Part shown: in pieces, positions 25,240-34,226 of the stretch
Layout of the letters: each line of letters starts with the position of its first letter
Numbering within the stretch: position 1 is the stretch's first letter
From: Rhodobacteraceae bacterium LNNU 3342
GTDB lineage: Bacteria; Pseudomonadota; Alphaproteobacteria; Rhodobacterales; Rhodobacteraceae
Assembly (NCBI GenBank): GCA_008711135.1
Contig: VUAW01000011.1
Span: forward strand, 48,486 to 112,485
DNA: 64,000 nucleotides
Direction of reading: 5' to 3'
Translations under genes and position numbers: made by a program
Notes under the pieces: generated by a model
Database searches by the model: none
What the model was told of the DNA's origin: nothing
The model's input: the letters and a program-made list of their open reading frames with translations, nothing else

Positions 25240-26159
25240 AGCGTCAGCCCAGCCACGCAATGCGTCTGCAGTTCCGTCCGCGCGGCGGCGGTCAGCCTGA
25301 TTAAACGGCGGCGGTCAAGGTCGAAATCGACGGCGATGGACTGCATCGAGCCATAGACCCGCCCGCTGACCGGATCGAGCATCCAGTGGATGAGCGACTT
25401 CGCATGGCCGTCCACCGTTGCCAGCCCCGAGCGGATCTCGAACGCGTCGCCGGCGCGCGGCCAGTCTAGGTGCAGCACGCGGAACTCGACCACCGCGCCG
25501 CCTATGCGGCCAACCGGTTCTTCGGCATTTCGGGCCACGATTTCGCGGAGCGGCGCCGACAGGGTGCGGATCCCGTCCGACACCGCGCCGATGAAACCGT
25601 GTACGGCCATTTTGCCAAAGGCATCCAGCCGTTCAGCCCCGGTCACCCCTGCTGCGATCCGCACCAGGTCCAGGACGCGCGCCCTTTCCAGGCTGGCGCT
25701 GCTGGATACAGGGCCCTCGGCCGTACTGCGGGGCAGGGCGGCTTCGGGTACATCGACCGGCTCGACGTTCAAGCCCGAGGGCCACGGCTGGGCCGTTCCG
25801 GAATGGTCGCTGGCAGCGTGCCGGACCGCGACGCGGAAGGTCGCCTTGATCTCTCCGTTCGAGATATCTTCCATCACCAGCACGGCCTGTGCATCTGTCC
25901 CGGCAAGGGCCGTGAAGCCGCCCATGATGCGCAGGGAGGCCGAGAGAAGCGCCTCACGGTGAAAGCGAATATGCATCTCGCGGATCACAGCGGTGGTGGC
26001 CGACAGTGGCGAGAACAGCCCTCCCATTCCCGACAAGGCAAAAAGCATCGCCAGCCCTTCAGCCGCGCGCTGGACATAGAACCGGGTGTTCAAATGCCCG
26101 TTGTCGTCGCATTCCCAGGCGTTCACGCCACCGCGCCAGACTTCGGTCAAACCGCGCAT
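25236..26159 (-). CDS. Double hot-dog acyl-CoA thioesterase
   Basis: 307 aa from ATG 26159, which has GAGGGAG seven bases upstream. The N-terminal half reads VWRGGVNAWECDDNGHLNTRFYVQRAAEG, the 4HBT-type motif where Asp in DDNGHLNTRFY acts on the thioester. The second half (about residues 150-300) repeats the fold with VEFRVLHLDWPRAGDAFEIRS. It would hydrolyse an acyl- or aroyl-CoA, perhaps to rescue CoA in the pathway or release an acid. Convergent with the crotonase gene and divergent from the Rieske gene. Substrate unknown. Confidence 0.8.
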   Translation of the reverse strand: MRGLTEVWRGGVNAWECDDNGHLNTRFYVQRAAEGLAMLFALSGMGGLFSPLSATTAVIREMHIRFHREALLSASLRIMGGFTALAGTDAQAVLVMEDISNGEIKATFRVAVRHAASDHSGTAQPWPSGLNVEPVDVPEAALPRSTAEGPVSSSASLERARVLDLVRIAAGVTGAERLDAFGKMAVHGFIGAVSDGIRTLSAPLREIVARNAEEPVGRIGGAVVEFRVLHLDWPRAGDAFEIRSGLATVDGHAKSLIHWMLDPVSGRVYGSMQSIAVDFDLDRRRLIRLTAAARTELQTHCVAGLTL

Positions 26160-26557
26160 GCTGGTTTCTCCCTCAGCACGGTTTGGCAGTCCGGCGAGCG
26201 GTGCTTCAGGATGCTGGCGGCACATGGCACGCGTTCCACTGCGAGGGCGAGGGTGCTGACCAATGGCGGCCTCTTGTTCCTGTGGAGTCGGTCCCGCGTT
26301 GAGGTGCGAGCAGAAAGGTCAGGTAGGGACCTGAACGCCGTCTCCGTCCGAAAGGGCGATGAGGTACAACGTGCCTTGCGCGGCGGCGCATACATCATCC
26401 CAGCCGATAGTGATTGCATATGCTACTCCCTGAACGTTCAGTTCATATTATAAGTCGTCCTGATATTCATGAACAGACTTGACCGGTGTACCATCATCGG
26501 TTTCAGTAGAAAGGCATTCTATAATGTTGAACTCGACGGCAGCATCCGGGAGGAGTG
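26160..26557. promoter_or_regulatory. Divergent intergenic region with palindromic sites
   Basis: About 400 bases between the thioesterase gene and the Rieske gene. TGAACGTTCA (26431-26440) is a perfect palindrome, extended by a further GTTCA, so the half-site TGAAC/GTTCA occurs three times in 15 bases. TAAGTCGTCCTGATA (26451-26465) matches the 5985-5999 operator at 10 of 15 positions and may be a weak relative. The Rieske start is preceded by GGGAGGAG. No coding frame supported. Confidence 0.4.
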
Positions 26558-26923
26558 ATGACCGAGTATCTGGTATGCAACGAGGCCGACATCGCGGAAG
26601 GTAGGCGAAAGGTCGTCCAATGCGGTCACCGGGAGATCGGGATTTTCCGCATCAAGGGGCAGCTTCATGCCTGGCACAATTCCTGCCCGCATCGTCAGGG
26701 GCCGATATGTCAGGGTCATATCTACCCGCGCGTGGTCGAACCGGTCGATAAGCAGGGGCAGGTCCGGCTGCTGCAATATGATGAGGCCGATCAGCATCTG
26801 GTCTGCCCATGGCATGGCTATGAATTCAACTTGGAGACTGGCCGCTGCAACGGCACCGACCGGCTGAAGCTGTTCCCTGCCAAGATAACCGTCAGGGACG
26901 GGGCGCTCTATGTCCTCCTCTGA
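26558..26923 (+). CDS. Rieske [2Fe-2S] protein
   Basis: 121 aa single-domain Rieske protein. Cluster ligands are Cys43-Pro-His45 and Cys83-Pro-Trp-His86. The gap between the two ligand pairs is about 37 residues, longer than the usual 16-17, with an insert carrying VVEPVDKQGQVRLLQYDEAD. ATG 26558 follows GGGAGGAGTG. It may be a ferredoxin delivering electrons to a partner oxygenase. No Rieske oxygenase alpha subunit is nearby, so the partner could be one of the LLM enzymes or the orphan molybdenum subunit. It overlaps the next gene by 14 bases. Confidence 0.85.
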   Translation: MTEYLVCNEADIAEGRRKVVQCGHREIGIFRIKGQLHAWHNSCPHRQGPICQGHIYPRVVEPVDKQGQVRLLQYDEADQHLVCPWHGYEFNLETGRCNGTDRLKLFPAKITVRDGALYVLL

Positions 26924-27242
26924 CGCAATTCGCCACAACGACCCGTTCGCCTGGATCGAAGATGCCGCGCGCCAGATCGAGGAAGACAGCCAGGCGCTGG
27001 TGTCCGCGCACGAGGCTGCGCGCGTGTCGGATGAGGCAGTCGCCCGCCTGATGACCGCTGCTATTCGTCTTTATGCTGCCAAGAGCGACGGAGAGGAGAG
27101 GACCTTCAAGCCCCTTGCCGGAGAGGGTGACGTGGTCTCTCCGACAGAGGCGCTGACAGCTGTTTCCGAAGTGCTGCGCGCGCTGCATCTGGGGCCGATG
27201 GAACTGGCCCTTTGGTACCGCCGCCGCCCGGACGAAGACTGA
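26910..27242 (+). CDS. Small acidic protein of unknown function
   Basis: 110 aa, not recognised. It is mostly helical by composition, with acidic and alanine-rich segments (PFAWIEDAARQIEEDSQALVSAHEAARVSDEAVARLMTAAIRLY is one such stretch, seen as FAWIEDAARQIEEDSQ and following) and ends WYRRRPDED. It has no cysteine ligands, signal peptide or membrane segment. It begins within the Rieske gene and is followed 21 bases later by the amidohydrolase gene, so it is co-translated with both. A small accessory or ferredoxin-partner subunit is conceivable. Confidence 0.75.
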   Translation: MSSSDAIRHNDPFAWIEDAARQIEEDSQALVSAHEAARVSDEAVARLMTAAIRLYAAKSDGEERTFKPLAGEGDVVSPTEALTAVSEVLRALHLGPMELALWYRRRPDED

Positions 27243-27263
27243 ACTTCTCAACAGGATACTCCC

Positions 27264-28493
27264 ATGGATGCCATCAATCCCACCCGCGCCGTTGAACTGC
27301 CGGTGCAAGAGATCGACGTCCACACCGATACCCGCGACATCCTTGCCCATGCCAACACCGGTGCCAGGAAGCGAGGCTTTCAGGACTGGCTTATATGCGA
27401 TGTGGATGCCCATCATGTCGAAACCGTCAGCTGGCATGAACTTGTGGAATACATCGAGGATCCGGTGATCCGTCATCAGGCCATGCTATTCCACAAGGAA
27501 AAGCTGGGCGGCGCGTCCTATGGGCTCAACGGCGACATGGGGTTGAAGTATCAGGACGTCGGCGGCCGCATCCCGCATCAGGCCAGCCTGCGGGAGAAGA
27601 CCGAGCCGGGCGTACACCGCGACGTCACCCTGACCCGGCGGGCGATGCAATCCTTGGGCGTCGACTACATGGTGCTGTTTCCCACGCCCATGCTGACCTT
27701 GGGCCTGCATCCGCAGCCCGAGATGGAGGTCTTTCTGGGCCGCGCTTACAATCGGTGGCTGATCGACAAGGTTCTGAGCGTGGATAGCCGCATCAAGACG
27801 CTGGCCTATCTACCGTTCAACGTGCCTGCCGAGGCCGAACGCACGATCGGGGAGTTTTCGGACAAGCCCGGCGTGATCGGATTTTGTGTACCTTCTACGC
27901 GGCACAAGCCGATCCATCACAACGACTACATGCGCAGTTATGCGATGCTCGAAGAGCGGGGGCTGCCTATCGCCTTTCATGCTGCCTACCACTGGCAGGA
28001 CCAGTCGCTCGCCACCATCAACCGCTTTCTTGGCATGCACGCGCTAGGGTTCGTCTGGTGCAACATGGTGCATATGACCAACTGGATTCTGAACGGCATC
28101 CCGGAACGGTTCCCGAAACTGAAAAGTATCTGGGTTGAAAGCGGGCTGGCGTGGATCCCGTTTCTCATGCAGCGGCTGGATGACCAGTACCTGATGCGCC
28201 CGTCAGAAGCGCCGCAACTGAAGAAGTTGCCCAGCGAATACATGCGCGAAAACTGCTGGTACACAACGCAGCCCATGGAAACCACCAATATGAAAGCGCT
28301 GCAACTGACGCTGGAAATGATCAACGCCGAGACGCAGCTGCTGTTCGCCTCGGACTGGCCGCACTTCGACTTTGACCTGCCGCAAGAGATCTATGACCTG
28401 CCGTTTCTTACAGAAGAGGCCAAGCGCAACATCCTCGGCCTGAACGCGGCAAGGCTGTTCAATCTTGACCCGAAGCCGGTGAAGGTCTTGTAG
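27264..28493 (+). CDS. Amidohydrolase-family metal-dependent hydrolase/decarboxylase
   Basis: 409 aa TIM-barrel of the amidohydrolase-2 type (ACMSD, gamma-resorcylate and 5-carboxyvanillate decarboxylase relatives). Metal-ligand candidates are DVDAHH (Asp48, His50), a histidine in IAFHAAYHW (about residue 238), one in CNMVHMTNW, and Asp364 in FASDWPHFDFDL. The family includes aromatic decarboxylases and hydrolases, so a non-oxidative decarboxylation or hydrolytic step of an aromatic intermediate is plausible. Third gene of the Rieske-unknown-amidohydrolase operon; RBS ACAGGATA is modest. Confidence 0.85.
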   Translation: MDAINPTRAVELPVQEIDVHTDTRDILAHANTGARKRGFQDWLICDVDAHHVETVSWHELVEYIEDPVIRHQAMLFHKEKLGGASYGLNGDMGLKYQDVGGRIPHQASLREKTEPGVHRDVTLTRRAMQSLGVDYMVLFPTPMLTLGLHPQPEMEVFLGRAYNRWLIDKVLSVDSRIKTLAYLPFNVPAEAERTIGEFSDKPGVIGFCVPSTRHKPIHHNDYMRSYAMLEERGLPIAFHAAYHWQDQSLATINRFLGMHALGFVWCNMVHMTNWILNGIPERFPKLKSIWVESGLAWIPFLMQRLDDQYLMRPSEAPQLKKLPSEYMRENCWYTTQPMETTNMKALQLTLEMINAETQLLFASDWPHFDFDLPQEIYDLPFLTEEAKRNILGLNAARLFNLDPKPVKVL

Positions 28494-29260
28494 ATAGTCT
28501 GCCATCGGCTTGGATGATTGTGAAACGTCCATCGCCTCGCTAGTGGGTCGGCAATCCCAGCGTTGTTGACGAGCAGCGCGAGTGGCCCCAGCCGGTCAGC
28601 ATAGGCGCTGACGGCCTCGGGCACCGGGTGCAGGCGCACGGTCAGTTCGGTGATGATGCCCAGTGTGCCTTCGGAGCCCACGATGAGATGGGTCAGGTCA
28701 TAGCCCGTCGATGACTTGCGCGCCCGTGTCCCCGTGCGGATCACCCGCCCATCCGGAAGCACCACCCGCAGGGCCAGCACGTTTTCCCGCATCGTGCCAT
28801 AGCGCACGGCCATCGTGCCGCTGCCCCGGGTCGAGGCCATGCCGCCGAGAGAGGCATCCGCCCCCGGGTCGATGGGGAAGGTCAGGCCGGTGGCGCGCAG
28901 GTCGGTGTTCAGTTGCAGCCGGGTGACGCCGGGTTCCACGACCGCCAGAAGGTCTTCAGCCGCGATTTCGCGGATGCGGTTCATGCGGCTGGTATTGACG
29001 GTGATGCCGTTGCGGACGGGGATGGTGTGCCCCTCCATCGACGAGCCGGCGCCATAGGGGATGACGGGCACGCCCGCGGCGTGGCACTGGCGCAGGATGT
29101 CCTGCACCTCGGCCTCGGTTTCCGGCCAGACGACGGCATCGGGCAGGCTGGGGGGCAGGCGGGACATGTCGCGGCTGTGCTGGTCCCGGATAGCGTGGGA
29201 CGTGGCAAGCCGGTCGCCGAACCGGGGGCGCAGGGCCTCGATCACGGAGGTGGCGGTCAT
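28494..29260 (-). pseudogene. Truncated FAD-linked oxidase fused to an SDR fragment
   Basis: From the ATG at 29260, 216 residues match the FAD domain of the intact D-2-hydroxyacid dehydrogenase at 12880-14250 almost block for block (AGSSMEGHTIPVRNGI, PGADASLGGMASTRGSGT, SSTGYDLTHLIVGSEGTLG). At about 28612 the match stops after HPVPEA. The frame then continues as YADRLGPLALLVNNAGIAD, the NNAG region of a short-chain dehydrogenase, which also fades within about 30 codons. The open frame runs on antisense into the amidohydrolase gene to 28391. The substrate domain and the GEHGVG motif are gone, so the product should be inactive. Its start overlaps the end of the ThDP gene upstream (29257), a remnant of an operon. 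Confidence 0.75.
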
Positions 29261-30900
29261 GGGAACCTCGTCGGGTGCTTGGAGCTGTTGAGTTCCTGGC
29301 TGGTGATGAATTCCAGCAGGGCGGGCTGGCCGGCCTCGGTTGCCGCGATGCCGCGCTTGATGGCGGGAATGATCTCATCGGGCGTGGTGATGCGTTCGCC
29401 ATAGCCGCCAAGGGCGCGGGCAAAGGCGGCATAGTCGCCGGAGATGTCGGTGGCGCGGTATTTTTCGGTGGAAACCGGCATGATCGGCAGTTCCATCGCC
29501 ATCGAATAGTTGTTCAGCAGGATCGACAGGATCGGGATGCGTTCCCGCACCGCTGTTTCAAAGTCCATGCCGGTGAAGCCGATGGCGGAGTCGCCCCAGA
29601 CGTTGATGCAAAGCTTGTCGGGCCGGGCCAGTTTCGCCCCCATGGCGAGGCCAAGGCCATACCCAAGCTGAGTGGACTTGCCCCAGCCGATATAGCTGAG
29701 GGGGGTGATGGACTTCCAGAACGGGGTCAGCTGATCGCGCGGGCTGCCGGCATCATGGGTGATGATGGTGTTTGTCACATCAACCGTGTTCTGCAGGTCC
29801 CAAAGCACGCGGTAGGGCGTCATCGGGGCCTGATCCGACGTCAGGCGCGGCATCCATTCCTTCAGCCAATCGGCATGGACCCCCGCGATTTCCGCCGCCA
29901 CCGCATCCGGGGCGCGGCATTCGGTTCCGCGTGCGGCCATGGCGGCCAGCAGGGCATCCAGCGTCAGGGCGGCATCGCCGATCAGGGCAAGGCGCGCCTC
30001 GTAATCCTTGTTGATGTGGTTGGGGTCGAGCGTCGAATGGATCACCGTCTTGCCGCGCGGCATCTGCACGCCGAACGCGGTTTCGGTAAAGGAACAGCCG
30101 ATGCCAAAGATCAGGTCGGCTTCGTCAAGGAAATGCCGCACGGCGCGTGGGATCGCGGCGCCCCCTGATCCAAGGGCGAGGGGGTGGTTTTCGGGGAAGG
30201 CGCTTTTGCCTTCAAGGCTGGTGCAAACGGGAATGGACAGGTGTTCGGCAAAGGCGCGAAGCTGGTCCCAGGCCTGCGCGTAATGGATGCCCTGACCGGC
30301 GTAGATCACCGGCCGCTTCGCCGCCAGCAGCATGTCCAGCGCCTGTTCCACGCCGGCGGGATCGGGGCCGGGCCGGGCCGAAACGACTGGGCGGTAATCC
30401 AGCGGTTCTGCGACTTCGGCGTCCCAGATGTCGCCGGGAATTTCCACCACCACCGGGCCGCCGCGACCGTTCCGCAGCATGGAAAAGGCGCGGCGGAAGA
30501 TGTTGGGGATCTCCGCCGGCAGGTTGATCGGTTCCACATGCTTGCTCACGTCGCGGAGCGACCGGCTGGCATTGTAGTTCGGCGCAATATGGGCAAGACG
30601 ACGCGCATAGCCGCCCGGCAGGACCAGCACGGGCACGGATTCGGAGAAGGCCTGCGCGACGCCGCCATAGGCGTTTTCAGTCCCAGGGCCGGATTGCATG
30701 GCAAAGACGCCGATCTTCTGCCCGGATGTGAGCCGCGACAGCGCGTCGGCCATGTGTACGCCCGTGCGTTCCTGCCGCACGATGATGGTGCGGATATCGG
30801 CCATCGCCGCATGTTCGATGATGTGGTTCACCGGATAAGCGAAGAGGATCTCTACCCCCTCGCGCTTCAATATTTCTGCGATTGCGTCGCCGGTTTTCAT
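29257..30900 (-). CDS. ThDP-dependent acetolactate-synthase-like enzyme
   Basis: 547 aa from ATG 30900, preceded by GAGGGAGGGACAG. An earlier in-frame start would add 54 residues of low-complexity sequence (GGGSTGAGGST) with no family character. Cofactor-activating Glu lies in IIVRQERTGVHMADALSR (about residue 44), with GPGTENAYGGVAQAFSESVPVLVLPG after it. The ThDP/Mg motif is GDSAIGFTGMDFETAV...LLNN (about residues 430-460). Large-subunit acetolactate synthase, oxalyl-CoA decarboxylase and related carboligases share this layout, and I cannot choose among them. It heads a minus-strand pair with the broken FAD oxidase gene, mirroring the ThDP/FAD-oxidase combination at 12880-17171. Confidence 0.82.
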   Translation of the reverse strand: MKTGDAIAEILKREGVEILFAYPVNHIIEHAAMADIRTIIVRQERTGVHMADALSRLTSGQKIGVFAMQSGPGTENAYGGVAQAFSESVPVLVLPGGYARRLAHIAPNYNASRSLRDVSKHVEPINLPAEIPNIFRRAFSMLRNGRGGPVVVEIPGDIWDAEVAEPLDYRPVVSARPGPDPAGVEQALDMLLAAKRPVIYAGQGIHYAQAWDQLRAFAEHLSIPVCTSLEGKSAFPENHPLALGSGGAAIPRAVRHFLDEADLIFGIGCSFTETAFGVQMPRGKTVIHSTLDPNHINKDYEARLALIGDAALTLDALLAAMAARGTECRAPDAVAAEIAGVHADWLKEWMPRLTSDQAPMTPYRVLWDLQNTVDVTNTIITHDAGSPRDQLTPFWKSITPLSYIGWGKSTQLGYGLGLAMGAKLARPDKLCINVWGDSAIGFTGMDFETAVRERIPILSILLNNYSMAMELPIMPVSTEKYRATDISGDYAAFARALGGYGERITTPDEIIPAIKRGIAATEAGQPALLEFITSQELNSSKHPTRFP

Positions 30901-32295
30901 TCTGTCCCTCCCTCGAAATCCTTGATGCACCAGCGGCGCGGGTGTCGAACCGCCAGCTCCCGTGCTCCCGCCGCCGTCAGCGCGTCCAGCGGCGCAGGGC
31001 CGCATCGTGCTGCCGCCCGTGGCTGAAAATGACGATGCCATTTGTCCGAGAAAGGGGCGCATCCCGCGTCACGGGCATCCATCACTCTCCTGATCACGTC
31101 GCCGTCTTGGGCGTCAGTTATCCTGCGGGCCTTGGGAGTCTGTGCAAGGTGATGGTCCGCGCCGGACCATCTCCCCGTCCATCCCAATGATCGCAATGAC
31201 CTGCAACGCGTCATAGGACCGTCTGAGCAGCGTCACACCCAGACGCTGGCCACTACGGCCACCGCGTGCGCCGGCGGAGTTCCATCCCGCCAAAGGTCTT
31301 GCTGTTCGGGGGCGAACGGTTCGCAGGCTGGTTTCCCGCGTTCTTTGCTCATTGAAGGCCTGCATCGAACTTTCGGCGTGCCTGGCCGCATGCTGTGCGG
31401 GTGATATTGGGGTCGCCAGCCGATGTTGCATCGTCGCCCCCTCCCGTGGCTTTGAAGGCAAATGAAGGGCGTGAGTGCATACAGGACGGTCGGAGCGGCA
31501 GGATTGGTTTAATATCGCCGCCCGCGGACTCCTGCCATTTTTCGTTTCAGCCTTATTCATTAATGTCGGTACCTGTGTGGAAAGACAACAAAAACTTGAG
31601 AGGCACAAACATCTTCTGCCTGCGAACGGGTGAGGCTAGTGTATACGAAGATGCTATCGGCTTTCTACATGCGCGATGTTCATTTCTGACGCATCATCAG
31701 GCACGTCATTTGTGCAGCAGGATGTGCAGCAAAACACGGCCTCATTTGACACCACCGCAATCAAATGCCTTTGCTAGCTGGATAAGGGCTGCCCGCGGTA
31801 CCTGAGTCGTGGCGGGTATGCTTTCCGTCACGTGGCTCGGCAGGATCTTATCGGGATGGTGAAGCGGGGAGCTTGGCACTCAGCGCGGGAGCGCATCGGG
31901 CGTTCCGCGCAAAGGCAACGACAGGCTCGAATTTGCTTTTCCGGTCTTTGGACGACCAGCCCGTTGAGCGTATCGCTTACACTGAGTTGTCAAGTCAGCC
32001 GTGACTGTTCAGGATCAGGCTGCCACGCAAGATCCGGCATGTCTTCGTCCTTTACCTCGCGGGGGCAGGCGTTCAGTCCGTCGAGGATAGAGAGGCGCAC
32101 GTGGCCATCGGCAAGCAACCTCCGATCTGCTTGCAGAATTGTCTGCAATTCGGCCACTCTTAATCTGTCGGGCTCGGCGGGAACCTTGCATCCCCTGTCA
32201 GCCTTGCTAACACCGTCCTAAGCAATTGACGATGCTGGCGCGGCTGAAAGGCAGCGCGGGCGGTGGCTCATCCGACACAAGAACAAGGGCTCAAC
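30901..32295. other. Gene-poor region
   Basis: About 1.4 kb in which I can support no gene. Reading frames are short, change phase often and lack ribosome binding sites. A minus-strand open frame of about 75 codons (31990-32219, including DRRLLADGHVRLSILDG) has no good start and is not recognised. The codon pattern suggests decayed coding sequence. The gene at 32296 is preceded by ACAAGGGC. Confidence 0.4.
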
Positions 32296-33753
32296 ATGAC
32301 CGCTAAACTTTCCGATGGCCTTGAGCTCCTTGCGGCACGCATTCGTCATGATCTCGCGTGCCTGAACGTGCCGGCGCCGAACTGGGTGCCGAAACGTTCG
32401 GCGCCATCAGGGGAAAGGGTTACGGATGTTGTCGTAATGGGCGGCGGCATGTGCGGGCTTGTGGCCGCCTTCGCACTCCGCGTCGGCGGCATCCGCAACA
32501 TGCGTATCCTTGACCGGAATGCCGAGGGCCGAGAGGGCCCTTGGCTGACCTATGCAAGGATGGAGACGCTGCGTTCGCCCAAGACCCTGCCAGGGCCAGC
32601 CTATGGCATGGGGTCACTGACGTTCCGCGCCTGGTATGAGGCACAGTTCGGCACCGAAGCATGGGAGGAACTGGACAAGATCCCGCGCCCCATGTGGATG
32701 GGCTACCTCTCCTGGTACCGCCGCGTGCTGGAACTCCCGGTCGAAAACGGGATCGAGATCACCCGCGTCACCCCCGAAGGCGACCATCTTCGGCTGTTCC
32801 TGAAAGGCGGCGGGGAGTCTTCGATCCTGACACGGCGGCTGGTGATGGCCACTGGCCGTGACGGCACGGGCGGGCCGAACATTCCCGGCTTCGTCAACGG
32901 GCTGCCGCGGCATCTATGGGCGCATTCGGCGGATGACATAGACTTCGAGGCGCTGCGGGGGAAGCGGGTGGCGGTCGTCGGCATCGGGGCCTCTGCCGTC
33001 GACAACGCCGCCGAAGCGCTGGAACATGGCGCGGCCGAGGTGCGCCACCTGATCCGGCGGACCGAGATGCCGACCGTGAACAAGATGATGGGCATCGGCT
33101 CATACGGCTTCACCCAAGGTTATGCGCGGCTTCCGGACGAATGGCGCTGGCGCTTCATGCACTATTCCTTCGTGACGCAGACCCCGGCGCCAAGGGGATC
33201 CACCCTGCGGGTCAGCCGCCACCCGAATGCGCATTTCCACTTTGGCGCGGGCGTGCAGGCGGCGCGGTTCGACGGACAGCAGATCCTTCTGGACACGGCC
33301 CGCGGCACGCTGCCCACCGACTTCCTGATCCTTGGCACCGGATTCCGGATCGAGCCTGCCGCACGTCCGGAACTGGCGGGGGACGCCGACAAGATCCTGC
33401 TGTGGCGCGACTGTTTCACGCCGCCGCCGGGGCTGGAACATCCGGAACTGGGCAACTTTCCCTACGTTGGCCCCGGCTTCGCGTTTCGCGAGAAGGTCCC
33501 CGGAACCGCGCCTTGGCTGGGCCGCATCCACTGCTTCAACTTCGGCGCCACCGTGAGCCTTGGCAAGGTGAGCGGCGACATACCGGGGATCAGCGACGGC
33601 GCCCGCTGGCTTGCCGAGGCGATCGCCGCCAGCCTCTATGCCGAGGACGTGGAGACCCACTGGCAGGCGCTTCAGTCCTACGACAAGCCAGAGCTGCTGG
33701 GAGATGAATGGCGGGTGTCGGAATGGCCTGACCTGACGGAGGAAAACGCATGA
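32296..33753 (+). CDS. FAD/NAD(P)-binding flavoprotein monooxygenase-like protein
   Basis: 485 aa from ATG 32296. A first dinucleotide fold is DVVVMGGGMCGLVAAFALR (about residues 34-52, GxGxxG variant MGGGMCG). A second is RVAVVGIGASAVDNAAEAL (about residues 228-247), where NADPH would bind, as in class B flavoprotein monooxygenases. An ATG motif-like VMATGRDGTGGPNIPGF lies between. The FxGxxxHxxxW fingerprint of Baeyer-Villiger enzymes is not obvious, although LPRHLWAHSADDIDFEALRGKRV resembles that segment. It begins an operon with the two CMD genes (four-base overlap) and the TRAP genes. An N-hydroxylase or general flavin monooxygenase is possible. Confidence 0.82.
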   Translation: MTAKLSDGLELLAARIRHDLACLNVPAPNWVPKRSAPSGERVTDVVVMGGGMCGLVAAFALRVGGIRNMRILDRNAEGREGPWLTYARMETLRSPKTLPGPAYGMGSLTFRAWYEAQFGTEAWEELDKIPRPMWMGYLSWYRRVLELPVENGIEITRVTPEGDHLRLFLKGGGESSILTRRLVMATGRDGTGGPNIPGFVNGLPRHLWAHSADDIDFEALRGKRVAVVGIGASAVDNAAEALEHGAAEVRHLIRRTEMPTVNKMMGIGSYGFTQGYARLPDEWRWRFMHYSFVTQTPAPRGSTLRVSRHPNAHFHFGAGVQAARFDGQQILLDTARGTLPTDFLILGTGFRIEPAARPELAGDADKILLWRDCFTPPPGLEHPELGNFPYVGPGFAFREKVPGTAPWLGRIHCFNFGATVSLGKVSGDIPGISDGARWLAEAIAASLYAEDVETHWQALQSYDKPELLGDEWRVSEWPDLTEENA

Positions 33754-34226
33754 CCCATGTTCTGGAAACCGCTGCCCAAGTGCCGGATCACGGTCCTCTG
33801 GCCGATGCGCTGAAGTTCCGCGCCCGGCTGATGGATCTGACGCAGGCTTCGCATGACGCGGCGCTGCTGCCGGAAACGCCGGGCGGGCTGGACCTTCCGC
33901 TGCGGGCGGTGCTGGCGGCCCGCATGTCCCGGATCTGCCGGGACGAGGTGCTGGCGGCTCATTACGACGGGCTGGCTGGGGACACGCCCCTTGCGCCGCT
34001 TGCGCAGCCGGATGTCAGGGCCGACGATGCCCGGCTGGCGACGATCCTTGACTACGTGGATCTGGTGACCCGCCAGCCGCGGGACGCGCGCCCCAAAACC
34101 ATTGACGCGCTGCGACAGGCGGGCGTCGAGGAAGGCGACGTCGTGCGCCTGGCTGGGCTGGTCGCCTTCGTGAACTATCAACTTCGCGTTGCCCATGTGC
34201 TGCGCGTGATGGGAGCATCCGCATGA
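33750..34226 (+). CDS. CMD-domain protein, partner of the AhpD-like protein (Avi_7170-type)
   Basis: 158 aa, largely helical, resembling the carboxymuconolactone decarboxylase fold. It lacks the CxxC redox pair of AhpD (SRICRDEVLAAHY carries one cysteine only). Paired genes of this sort, a CMD protein without CxxC followed by an AhpD-like protein with it, are known as a conserved couple of uncharacterised function linked to flavin monooxygenases and transporters. It is coupled by ATGA overlaps both to the flavoprotein gene upstream and to the peroxidase-like gene downstream. A stable complex of the two is likely. Confidence 0.72.
   Translation: MTHVLETAAQVPDHGPLADALKFRARLMDLTQASHDAALLPETPGGLDLPLRAVLAARMSRICRDEVLAAHYDGLAGDTPLAPLAQPDVRADDARLATILDYVDLVTRQPRDARPKTIDALRQAGVEEGDVVRLAGLVAFVNYQLRVAHVLRVMGASA

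Noticed and set aside
30901..31062. A 54-residue N-terminal extension of the ThDP enzyme
   Set aside because: Low-complexity Gly/Ser/Thr sequence with no family match; ATG 30900 has a strong ribosome binding site and the canonical N-terminus.
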